Assembly: GCA_947492175.1 (NCBI GenBank)
Contig: CANLMQ010000002.1
Location: forward strand, 248,001 to 312,000
DNA: 64,000 bases
Source: an uncultured Draconibacterium sp.
GTDB lineage: Bacteria; Bacteroidota; Bacteroidia; Bacteroidales; Prolixibacteraceae
Reading direction: 5' to 3'
Both the position numbers and the translations under genes were made by a program. Shown here one piece after another: positions 1 through 8,103 of this stretch. The notes beneath the pieces are model-generated. The model did no database searches and was not told the DNA's origin. It saw nothing but the letters and a program-made list of their open reading frames with translations. Position 1 is the first letter of the stretch. Every line of letters begins with the position of its first letter.

Positions 1-1599
1 CAGCCCGAACTGGGTGATTGCCCCATTTGCGGTATGGATTTAATTCCGTTGGAAGAAGAACAAAACAGTGAAATCGATCCGAATGCAGTAAGTATGTCGG
101 CCACAGCTATGCAGCTGGCCAATATTCAAACGGCTGTAATAGGATCGACAGAACCTGTAAAAGTGCTGCGTCTCGATGGTAAAATTCAGGAAGATGAACG
201 TCTGATTTTTTCACAGTCGTCGCATATTCCGGGACGGATTGAAGATTTGAAAGTGAATTTTACCGGCGACTATGTTCAAAAAGGACAAGTGATCGCTTCG
301 GTGTATTCTCCTGATTTGGTTACCGCGCAGGAAGAGTTATTTGAAGCACAGAAAATTAAGGCTACGCAGCCACAACTTTTTGCGGCAGCAAAAGAAAAGC
401 TTAAAAACTGGAAGCTGACCGATGAGCAGGTCGACCAGATTCTGGCTTCAGGAAAAACACTGGAAACATTCGATGTGTTGGCAGAAGTTTCGGGTTATGT
501 CACGCAGAAAAAAGTGAACACCGGCGATTATGTGCGCCGCGGAGAAGCCATTTATGAAGTAGCCGATTTCTCGCGAGTGTGGGTACTCTTCGATGTCTAC
601 GAATCGGATCTGCCGTGGATAAACAAAGGCGATAAAGTATCCTTTACTATCGAGTCGCTTCCGGGCCAGTCGTTCGAAGGAACTATTGATTACCTCGATC
701 CGGTTATCAATCCGAAAACACGGGTAGCTAAAGCGCGCGTTGTAAAATCCAATCCGGGCTTAAAACTGAAACCGGAAATGTTTGTCTCAGGAAAGGTGGA
801 GGCTAAGTTGCCAAAAACTGATGCTCTGGTGGTGCCCAAAACAGCTGTTATGTGGACCGGAGAACGATCAGTAGTATACGTAAAATCGGAAACTGATCAG
901 GGCGTGTATTTTAACATGCGCGAGGTGGATCTTGGCCCTGCTCTGGGAGAAAGTTACGTGGTTGAAAACGGCGTTGAAGCAGGCGAAGAAATTGCCGTAA
1001 ATGGTACATTTAGTATTGATGCGGCAGCGCAGCTGGCCGGCAAGCCAAGTATGATGAGTCCTGAAGGAGGTGCCGCACCAACGGGCCATAACCACGGAGG
1101 AATGGACATGAGCAACGAAACACAAAGTGCACCTGTTGAAGCCGTGGAAGTAGATCCGAAATTTGTAACACAGCTTACAACATTTTACGAAGCTTACCTG
1201 AAAATGAACGAGGCTTTTATTGAATCGGATGCAGCTAAAGTAAGCACTGAGGCTAAAAATACGATGCAGGCACTTGGCAAAGTTGGAATGGAACTGCTGA
1301 AAGGCGATACACACATGGCCTGGATGGATCAGTTAAACGTTCTGAAACCGGCTTTGGAAACCATTGGCAACAGCAACGATATTGAAAAACAACGCCTGGA
1401 ATACGCCACTTTTAATCAAGCGTTCTACAAAAGTCTGAAGATGTTCGGGCTTGATAACGAAACTGCATATTACCAGTTCTGCCCCATGGCCAACAACGAC
1501 CAGGGTGCATTTTGGTTAAGCGAAACGAAAGAGATCCGGAATCCTTATTTCGGAGATATGATGCTCGGTTGCGGGGAAACAAAAGATACGCTGCAATAA
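1..1599 (+). CDS. CusB-like heavy-metal RND efflux adaptor, 5' end outside window
   Basis: Periplasmic adaptor of a heavy-metal RND efflux pump, linking a CusA/CzcA-type inner-membrane pump to an outer-membrane channel. The frame is open from base 1, so the N-terminus lies outside the window. The visible part begins in a heavy-metal-binding motif (CPICGMDLIP, bases 19-48). Barrel-sandwich (HlyD-type) halves and a beta-barrel domain follow, then a Met/His-rich linker (GHNHGGMDMS). The last ~150 residues look like DUF3347, with CPMANND and a final LGCGET. Copper/silver as substrate is inferred from the Met/His/Cys content and the copper genes downstream. The pump and channel genes would lie upstream. 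Confidence 0.9.
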   Translation, partial: QPELGDCPICGMDLIPLEEEQNSEIDPNAVSMSATAMQLANIQTAVIGSTEPVKVLRLDGKIQEDERLIFSQSSHIPGRIEDLKVNFTGDYVQKGQVIASVYSPDLVTAQEELFEAQKIKATQPQLFAAAKEKLKNWKLTDEQVDQILASGKTLETFDVLAEVSGYVTQKKVNTGDYVRRGEAIYEVADFSRVWVLFDVYESDLPWINKGDKVSFTIESLPGQSFEGTIDYLDPVINPKTRVAKARVVKSNPGLKLKPEMFVSGKVEAKLPKTDALVVPKTAVMWTGERSVVYVKSETDQGVYFNMREVDLGPALGESYVVENGVEAGEEIAVNGTFSIDAAAQLAGKPSMMSPEGGAAPTGHNHGGMDMSNETQSAPVEAVEVDPKFVTQLTTFYEAYLKMNEAFIESDAAKVSTEAKNTMQALGKVGMELLKGDTHMAWMDQLNVLKPALETIGNSNDIEKQRLEYATFNQAFYKSLKMFGLDNETAYYQFCPMANNDQGAFWLSETKEIRNPYFGDMMLGCGETKDTLQ

Positions 1600-1660
1600 G
1601 CAAATTAAACGGACGGGAGTGCATCTCTCGTCCGGGTTTAAACCATTAAAATTAAATGTC

Positions 1661-1969
1661 ATGGAAGATCTCATTAAAAGCGTTAAGCTTCGGGTTGAAC
1701 AACTCCCAAACCATGACCTTACAACCTCTCTAAAAAAAGAGAAAGGTATTCTGAACGTGGAATTTGACGAGCAGTCACTTTCCATCGATTATAATCCGTA
1801 TCTGATCAGTAAAAAAGAAATCATTTTCGAATTAGAAACGGCAGGAATTCATCTGGCTACTTCAGAGCCCAAACAGAAAGGGTTCAAAAAGTGGCTTTCG
1901 AAGTTAGCACTTCAGAACAAGAAAAATTTAGGAAATCAGCGATTGGATTGCTGTGATATGAACCATTAA
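1661..1969 (+). CDS. Small HMA-fold-like protein lacking the CXXC metal site
   Basis: A 102-residue protein starting at the ATG at 1661; an in-frame ATG at 1619 would add 14 residues unlike this family. The beta-alpha-beta pattern (SVKLRVEQLPNHDL, then GILNVEFDEQSLSIDYNP) resembles heavy-metal-associated domains. The loop that normally carries CXXC has no cysteine, but a CC pair and a His sit at the extreme C-terminus (CCDMNH). It directly follows the RND adaptor, so a role in metal handling or as a regulatory partner is plausible. There is no signal peptide, so it is probably cytoplasmic. The exact function is unknown. Confidence 0.6.
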   Translation: MEDLIKSVKLRVEQLPNHDLTTSLKKEKGILNVEFDEQSLSIDYNPYLISKKEIIFELETAGIHLATSEPKQKGFKKWLSKLALQNKKNLGNQRLDCCDMNH

Positions 1970-1980
1970 AAATAAAAAAA

Positions 1981-2050
1981 ATGAAACGAACATGAATTTT
2001 CTTCATTCTAAATTCAAAAACAAGAATGATTAAAATTTATGTGAGTTCCT
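1981..2050 (+). repeat. Dispersed hairpin element, copy 1
   Basis: The 5' arm ATGAAACGAACATG (1981-1994) and 3' arm TATGTGAGTTCC (2038-2049) flank a variable stem. ACATGAATTTT pairs with AAAATTTATGT (one G-U), and inside it CATTCT pairs with AGAATG. The ends match copies at 9.3-9.6, 38.9 and 49.9 kb while the stem sequence differs. A second perfect hairpin begins in the last bases of the 3' arm (CTGAATGT 2049-2056 with ACATTCAG 2072-2079). The element points towards the lipoprotein gene at 2101. Confidence 0.6.
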
Positions 2051-2100
2051 GAATGTCTTCAAATTTTTTGAACATTCAGAAATCAAAAAATTTTATACAG

Positions 2101-2634
2101 ATGAAACGAATAATAAACACAATTTTTGCACTGATTCTAATAGCAGGATTTGTAGCATGCGATAAATCGGATGACTCAATCACCGACAATAACATTGAAG
2201 GAACTTACGAGGGAACAATTACAACTTCCCTGAAAAGCGGAAATACCGTGATGCCCGGAATTTCCAATGCGACAGCTGAGATTATGAAATCGGGTGAAGA
2301 TCTCATCGAAGTACATTGTTTCTCAGACGATATCGACACCACTTTTATGCTGAACTATTACGAAGACCACGACAGTGTAATGGTTTGTTTGAATGGCGAA
2401 GCATTTGAGCACATGTACGGCCACATGATGGGACAAGGCCACATGGGTGGCGGAATGATGGGCGACATTGATGGTGACGAAACAGAATGGATGCATCATT
2501 TAAACGACGAGCACCAACCTGGAGATGAGCATTTTGGCGGGTTCGATATGATGAACCATTCTTTCGGATACAGTTTTGAAATGACAGATGGCGACAACGA
2601 TTATATGCTCCATTTTGAGGGGACAAAAAATTAA
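2101..2634 (+). CDS. Met/His-rich secreted lipoprotein, probably copper-binding
   Basis: A 177-residue lipoprotein with a type II signal peptide and lipobox ending at Cys20 (GFVACDKSDD). The ATG at 2101 is preferred over one 16 codons upstream because it places the signal peptide at the N-terminus. The centre (about residues 100-165) is very rich in Met, His and Asp/Glu (HMYGHMMGQGHMGGGMM), typical of proteins binding Cu(I)/Cu(II) or Ag in the periplasm or outer membrane. It lies between efflux and regulatory genes of the copper locus. No named family was recognised; copper binding is inferred from composition and context. Confidence 0.7.
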   Translation: MKRIINTIFALILIAGFVACDKSDDSITDNNIEGTYEGTITTSLKSGNTVMPGISNATAEIMKSGEDLIEVHCFSDDIDTTFMLNYYEDHDSVMVCLNGEAFEHMYGHMMGQGHMGGGMMGDIDGDETEWMHHLNDEHQPGDEHFGGFDMMNHSFGYSFEMTDGDNDYMLHFEGTKN

Positions 2635-2736
2635 AATTATATAAGTCTTTTCAAAAATTGCATAACAGTTAAATATCAATGTGTTAGTAACTTTAAACTA
2701 AAGAATTACAAGTTCAACAATTAAAAATAACAAGTT

Positions 2737-2937
2737 ATGTATTTACACATTTTGATAGTAACAATAATCCTGGTAGCCTTTACAATGCTGGCACTGGGCG
2801 TAAAATTGCTGTTCGATAAAGATGCAACTTTTACACATCACTCTTGTGCATTGGATGATAAAGAACTGAACAATATTGGTGGTTGCGCAAGTTGCGAAAT
2901 CAAAGAAATTGCCGATTGTTCAGAAAATGAAAAATAA
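2737..2937 (+). CDS. Small single-pass membrane protein with a cysteine-rich tail
   Basis: A 66-residue protein with one N-terminal transmembrane helix (about residues 3-26, ILIVTIILVAFTMLALGVKL). A short tail follows with four cysteines (HHSCALDD, GGCASCEI, ADCSENE). Similar short membrane proteins with Cys-rich tails are common in Bacteroidota but have no known function. The CXXC in GGCASC could bind metal, which would fit this locus. It follows the Met/His-rich lipoprotein by about 100 bases and precedes the PII-like gene. Confidence 0.55.
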   Translation: MYLHILIVTIILVAFTMLALGVKLLFDKDATFTHHSCALDDKELNNIGGCASCEIKEIADCSENEK

Positions 2938-3027
2938 TATCTGTCGGAAGGCAGGGCTTAGAGTTTAGGGGAAGAGAAAAGGTAGAAGCGCTGTTCTTCC
3001 GGCATTAATACGAAACAAACAATAAAA

Positions 3028-3369
3028 ATGAAACTAATAAAAGCTTACATACGACATCGAAAAACAGAAGAGGTGTACAATGCCCTGAAAAATGAAGGTT
3101 TTTGTTGTATGACCTTTGTCCCCTGCGAAGGGACGGGGAAATATTCAGATCATGAGAAAGAACATATCAGCGATAAATATCCGTTTGCTGATGCTTATCG
3201 GGTTATAAAACTTGAAATGTTGGTAGGAAACGAGCATGTAGATCCTGTAATAAAACTCATTCGCGAAAATGGCAGAACGGGCTATAGCGGCGATGGAATG
3301 ATCATCGTTTCACCGGTTGAGGAAGTGTACAAAGTGCGCAACGACGAACAAGGCATTTTAGCCGTTTAA
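3028..3369 (+). CDS. PII-family signalling protein in a metal-efflux locus
   Basis: A 113-residue PII/GlnB-fold protein, the usual family length. It has the N-terminal strand MKLIKAYIRHRKTEEVYNAL and the C-terminal signature GRTGYSGDGMIIVSPVEEVY, corresponding to the nucleotide-binding B-loop region of GlnB. The T-loop region (about residues 36-55, CEGTGKYSDHEKEHISDK) is unlike GlnB/GlnK, so it is probably not uridylylated at the classical Tyr51. No amtB or glutamine synthetase gene is nearby. A PII subgroup associated with heavy-metal RND operons has been described, and this gene fits it. It probably senses a nucleotide or metal state and controls the pump (inference). Confidence 0.85.
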   Translation: MKLIKAYIRHRKTEEVYNALKNEGFCCMTFVPCEGTGKYSDHEKEHISDKYPFADAYRVIKLEMLVGNEHVDPVIKLIRENGRTGYSGDGMIIVSPVEEVYKVRNDEQGILAV

Positions 3370-3378
3370 AAGGCAGGC

Positions 3379-3939
3379 ATGAATATCAACATTAAAAATA
3401 TGGTGTGTAACCGATGTATCATGGTGGTTTCGCAAATATTCGACAAAGCCGGGATTGAGGTTGAAAGCATTCAGTTGGGAAAAGTTACAACCACGGGAGA
3501 GGTGGATGAAGAACAACTTGAACAACTCGATGGGGAATTAAACGGCGCCGGATTCGAAATCATTAACGATGCAAAAAGCCGGCTGATCGAAAAGATCAGA
3601 AATGCTTCAATCGAATATGTGTATCAGCATTCGGGCGAACACGAAGAGAATTTTTCGGATTACCTCACCGGCAAATTAAATCTCGATTATCCGTATTTGA
3701 GCACTTTGTTTTCTTCGGTTGAAGGCACCACCATCGAAAAACATCTCATCAATTTGAAAATTGAACGGGTGAAAGAATTGTTGGTATACGACGAAAAAAC
3801 TTTAAGTGAGATAGCCTGGGAATTGGGTTACAGCAGTGTAGCCCACCTTTCAGGCCAGTTTAAAAAAGTGACCGGATTTACGCCTTCGTATTTCAAAAAG
3901 CTTGGAAAACAAAAGCGTAACCCAATCGACAATGTATAA
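3379..3939 (+). CDS. AraC-family regulator fused to an N-terminal HMA-like metal domain
   Basis: A 186-residue probable transcriptional regulator starting 9 bases after the PII stop codon, so very likely co-transcribed. Residues 1-65 form an HMA-like domain with a metal site in KNMVCNRCIMV (Cys10 and Cys13). Residues ~85-175 are an AraC-type double helix-turn-helix (LSEIAWELGYSSVAHLSGQFKKVTGFTPSYFKK). This architecture suggests direct Cu(I)/Ag(I) sensing coupled to DNA binding. Likely targets are the genes on both sides. The family function is inferred from domain fusion and context. Confidence 0.85.
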   Translation: MNINIKNMVCNRCIMVVSQIFDKAGIEVESIQLGKVTTTGEVDEEQLEQLDGELNGAGFEIINDAKSRLIEKIRNASIEYVYQHSGEHEENFSDYLTGKLNLDYPYLSTLFSSVEGTTIEKHLINLKIERVKELLVYDEKTLSEIAWELGYSSVAHLSGQFKKVTGFTPSYFKKLGKQKRNPIDNV

Positions 3940-4037
3940 CATCAAAATATTGTAAATCAATTCAAAAAAGATGTAACGCATTCGGCACAAGAGCATTGTA
4001 CCTTTATGGTAGTAATAATTAAGAAAGGAGACACGTC

Positions 4038-4277
4038 ATGTTACACGGAATGATTGGAACAGGAATGAATGGAATGAGTTGGGGAATGGGCTTTGGCTGG
4101 TTGATCGGTCTGGCAGTTCTGGTACTTCTTATCTGGACTGTTACCCGAAGTGTAAACTCAGGCAACTCAGTTTCTGAAGAAAGAAAATCGGCTCTTGACA
4201 TTTTAAAAGAACGCTATGCCAGGGGCGAGATCAGCAAAGAAGAGTTTGAAGACAGAAAAAGCGTTCTCTCGCACTAA
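4038..4277 (+). CDS. SHOCT-domain small membrane protein
   Basis: A 79-residue protein with a Met/Gly-rich N-terminus (MLHGMIGTGMNGMSWGMG), one transmembrane helix (about residues 19-38) and a C-terminal SHOCT motif (ALDILKERYARGEISKEEFEDRK). An unusually clear ribosome binding site, AAAGGAGA (about 4023-4030), precedes the ATG and supports this start. SHOCT proteins of this type commonly sit beside copper ATPases; the function is not established. The Met-rich leader may bind copper. The gene ends 20 bases before the ATPase gene. Confidence 0.75.
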   Translation: MLHGMIGTGMNGMSWGMGFGWLIGLAVLVLLIWTVTRSVNSGNSVSEERKSALDILKERYARGEISKEEFEDRKSVLSH

Positions 4278-4296
4278 ACAATTTGAAAATTAGCGT

Positions 4297-6759
4297 ATGA
4301 ACAACGAGCAAAAATATGTTTGTCCGATGCACTGCGAAGGTGATAAAACCTATGACCAGCCGGGTGACTGTCCGGTGTGCAATATGCACCTTGTTCCTGT
4401 TGAAGAGGCAGGACAAAAAGACGGGGATAGTCATTCGGCCGTTGGTCATTCGCACGAGCATCATGAACATTATAAACACCACGATCACCAACATCAACAT
4501 AAACATAAAACAACGTCTAATGGAAAAGGCAAATACTACTGCCCCATGCGTTGCGAAGGCGATAAAACCTACGATGAACCAGGCAGCTGCCCGGTTTGTG
4601 GAATGGACTTAAAGAAGGAAGAAAGCCGCACAAAAAGCAGCCATTCGGGCACTACTTATACCTGCCCGATGCACCCGGAAGTAAAACAAGACCACCCCGG
4701 GAGTTGCCCAAAATGTGGCATGGATCTCGTTCCGGAAAAAGGAGGAGAAGTAAGCGAAGAAGAAAAGGCTTACAAAAAAATGCTACACCGTTTTTGGCTG
4801 GCAGTTGGTTTTAGTTTGCCGGTACTGATTATTGCCATGTCGGGGATGATCCCGTTTTTAAAGCTGGATGCGATCGCTTCTGATAAAACATGGAATTTAA
4901 TTGAATTTGCATTGGCCACTCCGGTAGTTTTTTACGCCGGATGGGATTTCTTCAAACGTGGCTGGAGCTCAATTGTACGACGCAGTCCGAATATGTGGAC
5001 ATTGATTTCCATTGGTGTTGGAGCAGCTTATTTGTTTAGTGTTGTAGCTATCGTGGCTCCCGGTATTTTCCCTGCACAATTTAAGGGAGAACAGGGAAAT
5101 GTGCATGTTTATTTTGAAGCTGCCGCAGTGATCCTTACGCTGGTTTTGCTCGGTCAGGTATTGGAACTGCGGGCCCACAGCAAAACCAATTCTGCCATAA
5201 AAGCATTGTTGGAACTGGTGCCGGCTGTTGCTCACGTCATCCGCGATGGAGAAGAACACGACATGCCGCTTGAGGAAGTGAAAGCAGGCGATATTCTGAA
5301 AGTAAAACCGGGAGAAAAAATTCCGGTTGACGGGGTAATTTCCAGCGGAAATGCCGTGATCGATGAAAGTATGATCACCGGTGAATCCATTCCCGTTGAC
5401 AAGCAGGAAAACGATAAAGTTACCGGTGGTACGGTAAACGGCAAAACAGCCTTCGAAATGAAAGCTGAAAAAGTTGGCGACGAAACGCTGCTTTCGCAAA
5501 TTGTAGAACAGGTTAATGAAGCCGGTCGTTCGCGGGCTCCGATTCAGAGCCTGGCCGATACCATTTCGAAATACTTTGTGCAAATTGTCGTTTCAATCGC
5601 GGTCATCACCTTTATTATTTGGGCCATTTGGGGACCTGAACCGGCCTACGTTTACGCTTTTGTAAATGCCGTTGCGGTGCTTATTGTCGCCTGTCCCTGT
5701 GCACTCGGACTGGCAACGCCGATGTCGATTATGGTGGGATCAGGCAGAATGGCACAATCGGGAGTTTTGGTGAAAGATGCGCGTGCTATCGAAGAAATGA
5801 ATAAGGTCGACACGCTGATTATCGACAAAACCGGTACGATTACCGAAGGGAAACCTTCATTAAAAAACTATAAGTCGTTCGGAAAAATGAGCGATGAAGA
5901 AGTGCTAAAATTGTCGGCCTCGCTGGAAGAAAATAGCGAACACCCTATTGCAGCAGCTATTATTAAAGGAGCCAAAGAGAAACAGGTTAAAACGGAAAAA
6001 CTTAAAGATTTCGAATCGGTGACCGGAAAAGGCGTTCAGGCAAAGTACGAAAAAGAAAAATACGGATTGGGAAATCACCGCCTGATCGAAGATTTTAAAA
6101 TAACACCGGACGCTGAAGTTCAACAAACAGCTAAAGAATGGCAATCAAATGGTCACACGGTAATGTACCTGATTTCTACTAAAAACATAGAAGGAATTAT
6201 CAGCGTTGCCGATACCATAAAACCAACATCAAAAAAAGCCATTCACGAATTACAAAAGAATGGAATTCAGGTTCACATGCTCACCGGCGATAATGAAAAC
6301 ACGGCAAAAGCTGTAGCCGATGAAATTGGCCTTGATAGTTTTACCGCCAACTGCCTGCCGGACGATAAAAACAAAAAAGTAGAAGAGCTGCAGGACGAAG
6401 GAAGGATTGTTGCCATGGCCGGGGACGGTATCAACGACGCTCCTGCCCTCACCCGCGCTAATGTTGGAATTGCCATGGGAACCGGAACAGATATTGCGAT
6501 GGAAAGTGCAGAGATAACACTTGTTAAAGGCGACCTGAACGGAATTGTACGTGCGCGGGAATTAAGCCATAAAGTGATGCGAAACATTAAACAAAACCTG
6601 TTTTTTGCTTTTGTGTACAACTCGGTGGGTGTTCCTGTTGCAGCGGGAATTTTGTTTCCGTTTTTCGGAATTTTGTTGAGTCCGATTATTGCCGCGACGG
6701 CTATGAGTTTTAGCTCTGTTTCGGTAATTACCAATGCCTTACGATTGAGAAAGAAATAA
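4297..6759 (+). CDS. copA: Copper-exporting P1B-type ATPase with three N-terminal heavy-metal-binding motifs
   Basis: An 820-residue P1B ATPase pumping Cu(I)/Ag(I) out of the cytoplasm. The N-terminus carries three CPMH/CPMR...CPxCxM motifs (about residues 9-32, 82-105 and 123-146) instead of classical HMA domains, with a His-rich stretch at 48-71. The transport motif is CPC (466-468, ACPCALGLATP). The phosphorylation site is DKTGT at Asp510, followed by SEHP and GDGINDAP at ~709. The late helices carry NLFFAFVYN and MSFSS, matching the P1B-1 (copper) pattern. A CopB-type enzyme is less likely because the motif is CPC, not CPH. It is probably controlled by the upstream AraC-HMA regulator. Confidence 0.93.
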   Translation: MNNEQKYVCPMHCEGDKTYDQPGDCPVCNMHLVPVEEAGQKDGDSHSAVGHSHEHHEHYKHHDHQHQHKHKTTSNGKGKYYCPMRCEGDKTYDEPGSCPVCGMDLKKEESRTKSSHSGTTYTCPMHPEVKQDHPGSCPKCGMDLVPEKGGEVSEEEKAYKKMLHRFWLAVGFSLPVLIIAMSGMIPFLKLDAIASDKTWNLIEFALATPVVFYAGWDFFKRGWSSIVRRSPNMWTLISIGVGAAYLFSVVAIVAPGIFPAQFKGEQGNVHVYFEAAAVILTLVLLGQVLELRAHSKTNSAIKALLELVPAVAHVIRDGEEHDMPLEEVKAGDILKVKPGEKIPVDGVISSGNAVIDESMITGESIPVDKQENDKVTGGTVNGKTAFEMKAEKVGDETLLSQIVEQVNEAGRSRAPIQSLADTISKYFVQIVVSIAVITFIIWAIWGPEPAYVYAFVNAVAVLIVACPCALGLATPMSIMVGSGRMAQSGVLVKDARAIEEMNKVDTLIIDKTGTITEGKPSLKNYKSFGKMSDEEVLKLSASLEENSEHPIAAAIIKGAKEKQVKTEKLKDFESVTGKGVQAKYEKEKYGLGNHRLIEDFKITPDAEVQQTAKEWQSNGHTVMYLISTKNIEGIISVADTIKPTSKKAIHELQKNGIQVHMLTGDNENTAKAVADEIGLDSFTANCLPDDKNKKVEELQDEGRIVAMAGDGINDAPALTRANVGIAMGTGTDIAMESAEITLVKGDLNGIVRARELSHKVMRNIKQNLFFAFVYNSVGVPVAAGILFPFFGILLSPIIAATAMSFSSVSVITNALRLRKK

Positions 6760-6968
6760 CAAAACGAAATTATGATTGCAAATCATAAAATAATTTATTC
6801 TAATTCGGTTTTCGACTGCCCCTTTGAAGGGGGCTGGGGATGAATCAATGAACAAAATTCACCCCTTTTGTTCCCCTCAAGGGGAAATTTGAATCGAGAA
6901 GTTTAAAGAGTAAAGTAGCAAAATAACAAATGATAATTTGATTTATTAATCCATTAAAATTTAACAAG
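6760..6968 (+). repeat. Intergenic region with short GC-rich palindromes
   Basis: Two hairpins lie between the ATPase and the next gene: CCCCTTTGAAGGGG (about 6820-6833) and CCCCTCAAGGGG (about 6874-6885). They are joined by a segment containing TTCACCCCTTTTG. This looks like a palindromic intergenic repeat unit rather than a simple terminator, since no strong T-run follows either hairpin. No coding region is supported here. Confidence 0.4.
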
Positions 6969-7313
6969 ATGAAGACAAAAGTTTTAAGTTTAGTAGCCCT
7001 TTTTGTAATGGGTGCGTTTACCGTTTTTGCAGGAAATAAAACGGAGAAAATTAAAGTGTACGGAAACTGTGGAATGTGTGAAAGCCGCATCGAGAAAGCC
7101 GTCAACTGCGTTAACGGCGTTTCGAAAGCCGACTGGGATAAAGAAACAAAAATGCTGGAAGTTACTTTCGATGACTCAAAAACCAATATCCACAAAGTAC
7201 ACATGGCAGTTGCAGCTGTTGGGCACGATACCGATATGCACAAAGCAAAAGACGAAGTTTACGACAAACTTCCTGGCTGCTGCAAATACAAAAGAGCAGC
7301 CAACAAAAAATGA
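6969..7313 (+). CDS. Secreted heavy-metal-associated (HMA) domain protein
   Basis: A 114-residue protein with an N-terminal signal peptide (MKTKVLSLVALFVMGAFTVFA) and one HMA domain (about residues 25-90) carrying the metal site YGNCGMCESRIEKA. The tail has an extra CC pair (LPGCCKYKR). It probably acts as a periplasmic copper chaperone or scavenger for the efflux system. It follows the ATPase by 209 bases that contain palindromes, so it may have its own promoter. Family assignment is firm; the metal is inferred from context. Confidence 0.85.
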   Translation: MKTKVLSLVALFVMGAFTVFAGNKTEKIKVYGNCGMCESRIEKAVNCVNGVSKADWDKETKMLEVTFDDSKTNIHKVHMAVAAVGHDTDMHKAKDEVYDKLPGCCKYKRAANKK

Positions 7314-7341
7314 TCTGAGTGGTTATTACCCTAGGAAAAGA

Positions 7342-7380
7342 AATTAATCCGGTGCCAGAATAAAAGGCAACGGATTAATT
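7342..7380 (+). other. Stem-loop upstream of the CDF transporter
   Basis: AATTAATCCG pairs with CGGATTAATT, with an inner TGCC/GGCA stem. It lies between the HMA protein and the CDF gene. No T-run follows directly (TTAATTTTTTAATA starts about 12 bases later), so it may be a weak terminator, an attenuator or an mRNA-stabilising hairpin. Confidence 0.4.
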
Positions 7381-7405
7381 CCACGGCACGCTTAATTTTT
7401 TAATA

Positions 7406-8059
7406 ATGAACGAAGCATATCTGAATAAAAATCAAAAACGCACAAGTTGGGTAGTGATTTTAACAGCCGTTACCATGCTGGTTGAAATTTACTTTGGCAT
7501 AACATCAGGCTCTATGGCTTTGTTAGCCGACGGAATTCATATGGGATCGCATGTGCTGGCCATTGGTTTAAGCTGGATAGCTTATGTTTTTGTTCGCAAG
7601 GTTTCAAAAAAGGAAACATACAACGGCGACTCCAACAAAATTCTGTCACTTTCAGGTTACACCAGTGGACTAATGCTTTTGATCTTTGCATTTGTCATTC
7701 TGATCAACGCAATCGATCGTTTTATTAATCCTGTTACCATTAACTTCAAAGATGCTATTCTTGTTGCCGTTATCGGATTGATTGTAAACATCCTGAGTGC
7801 ATTAATCCTGCATCACGACCATGAACAATCCGACCACAATATTAAAGCTGCTTATGTTCATGTTCTTGCTGACGCTCTTACAAGTTTGGCGGCAATTTTC
7901 GGATTAACCGCAGCAATGATATGGAATATTCCGTTTATCGATACCATTGCTGCCATTATCAGTTCGATTGTAATTATAAAATGGTCGGTTGGGTTATTAA
8001 AAGAAACAGGAGGTGTTTTACTGGATATAAAACACCCAAAACACAATCATACACAATAA
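7406..8059 (+). CDS. Cation diffusion facilitator (CDF) metal efflux protein, DmeF-like
   Basis: A 217-residue inner-membrane antiporter with about six transmembrane helices. Metal-site motifs are visible: DGIHMGSH in helix 2 and HVLADALTS in helix 5. The His-rich cytoplasmic loop between helices 4 and 5 (LHHDHEQSDHN) is typical of the family. The HxxxH form in helix 2 resembles DmeF-type Co/Ni exporters more than ZitB-type Zn exporters. The usual C-terminal cytoplasmic domain is missing; the protein ends soon after helix 6 (KHPKHNHTQ). It closes the metal-resistance block and faces anmK convergently with 44 bases between them. Confidence 0.88.
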   Translation: MNEAYLNKNQKRTSWVVILTAVTMLVEIYFGITSGSMALLADGIHMGSHVLAIGLSWIAYVFVRKVSKKETYNGDSNKILSLSGYTSGLMLLIFAFVILINAIDRFINPVTINFKDAILVAVIGLIVNILSALILHHDHEQSDHNIKAAYVHVLADALTSLAAIFGLTAAMIWNIPFIDTIAAIISSIVIIKWSVGLLKETGGVLLDIKHPKHNHTQ

Positions 8060-8103
8060 AAATATTTACTTGATTAATGTTGATTTTAAAACAATACCCA
8101 ACT

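Noticed and set aside
3028..3369. Classical GlnB/GlnK nitrogen regulator
   Set aside because: The T-loop differs from the uridylylated form, no amtB or glutamine synthetase gene is near, and the neighbours are all copper genes.
6273..6734. Minus-strand open frame of 153 codons within the copper ATPase gene
   Set aside because: It lies wholly inside highly conserved ATPase motifs (GDGINDAP to the last helices) and has no recognisable family.
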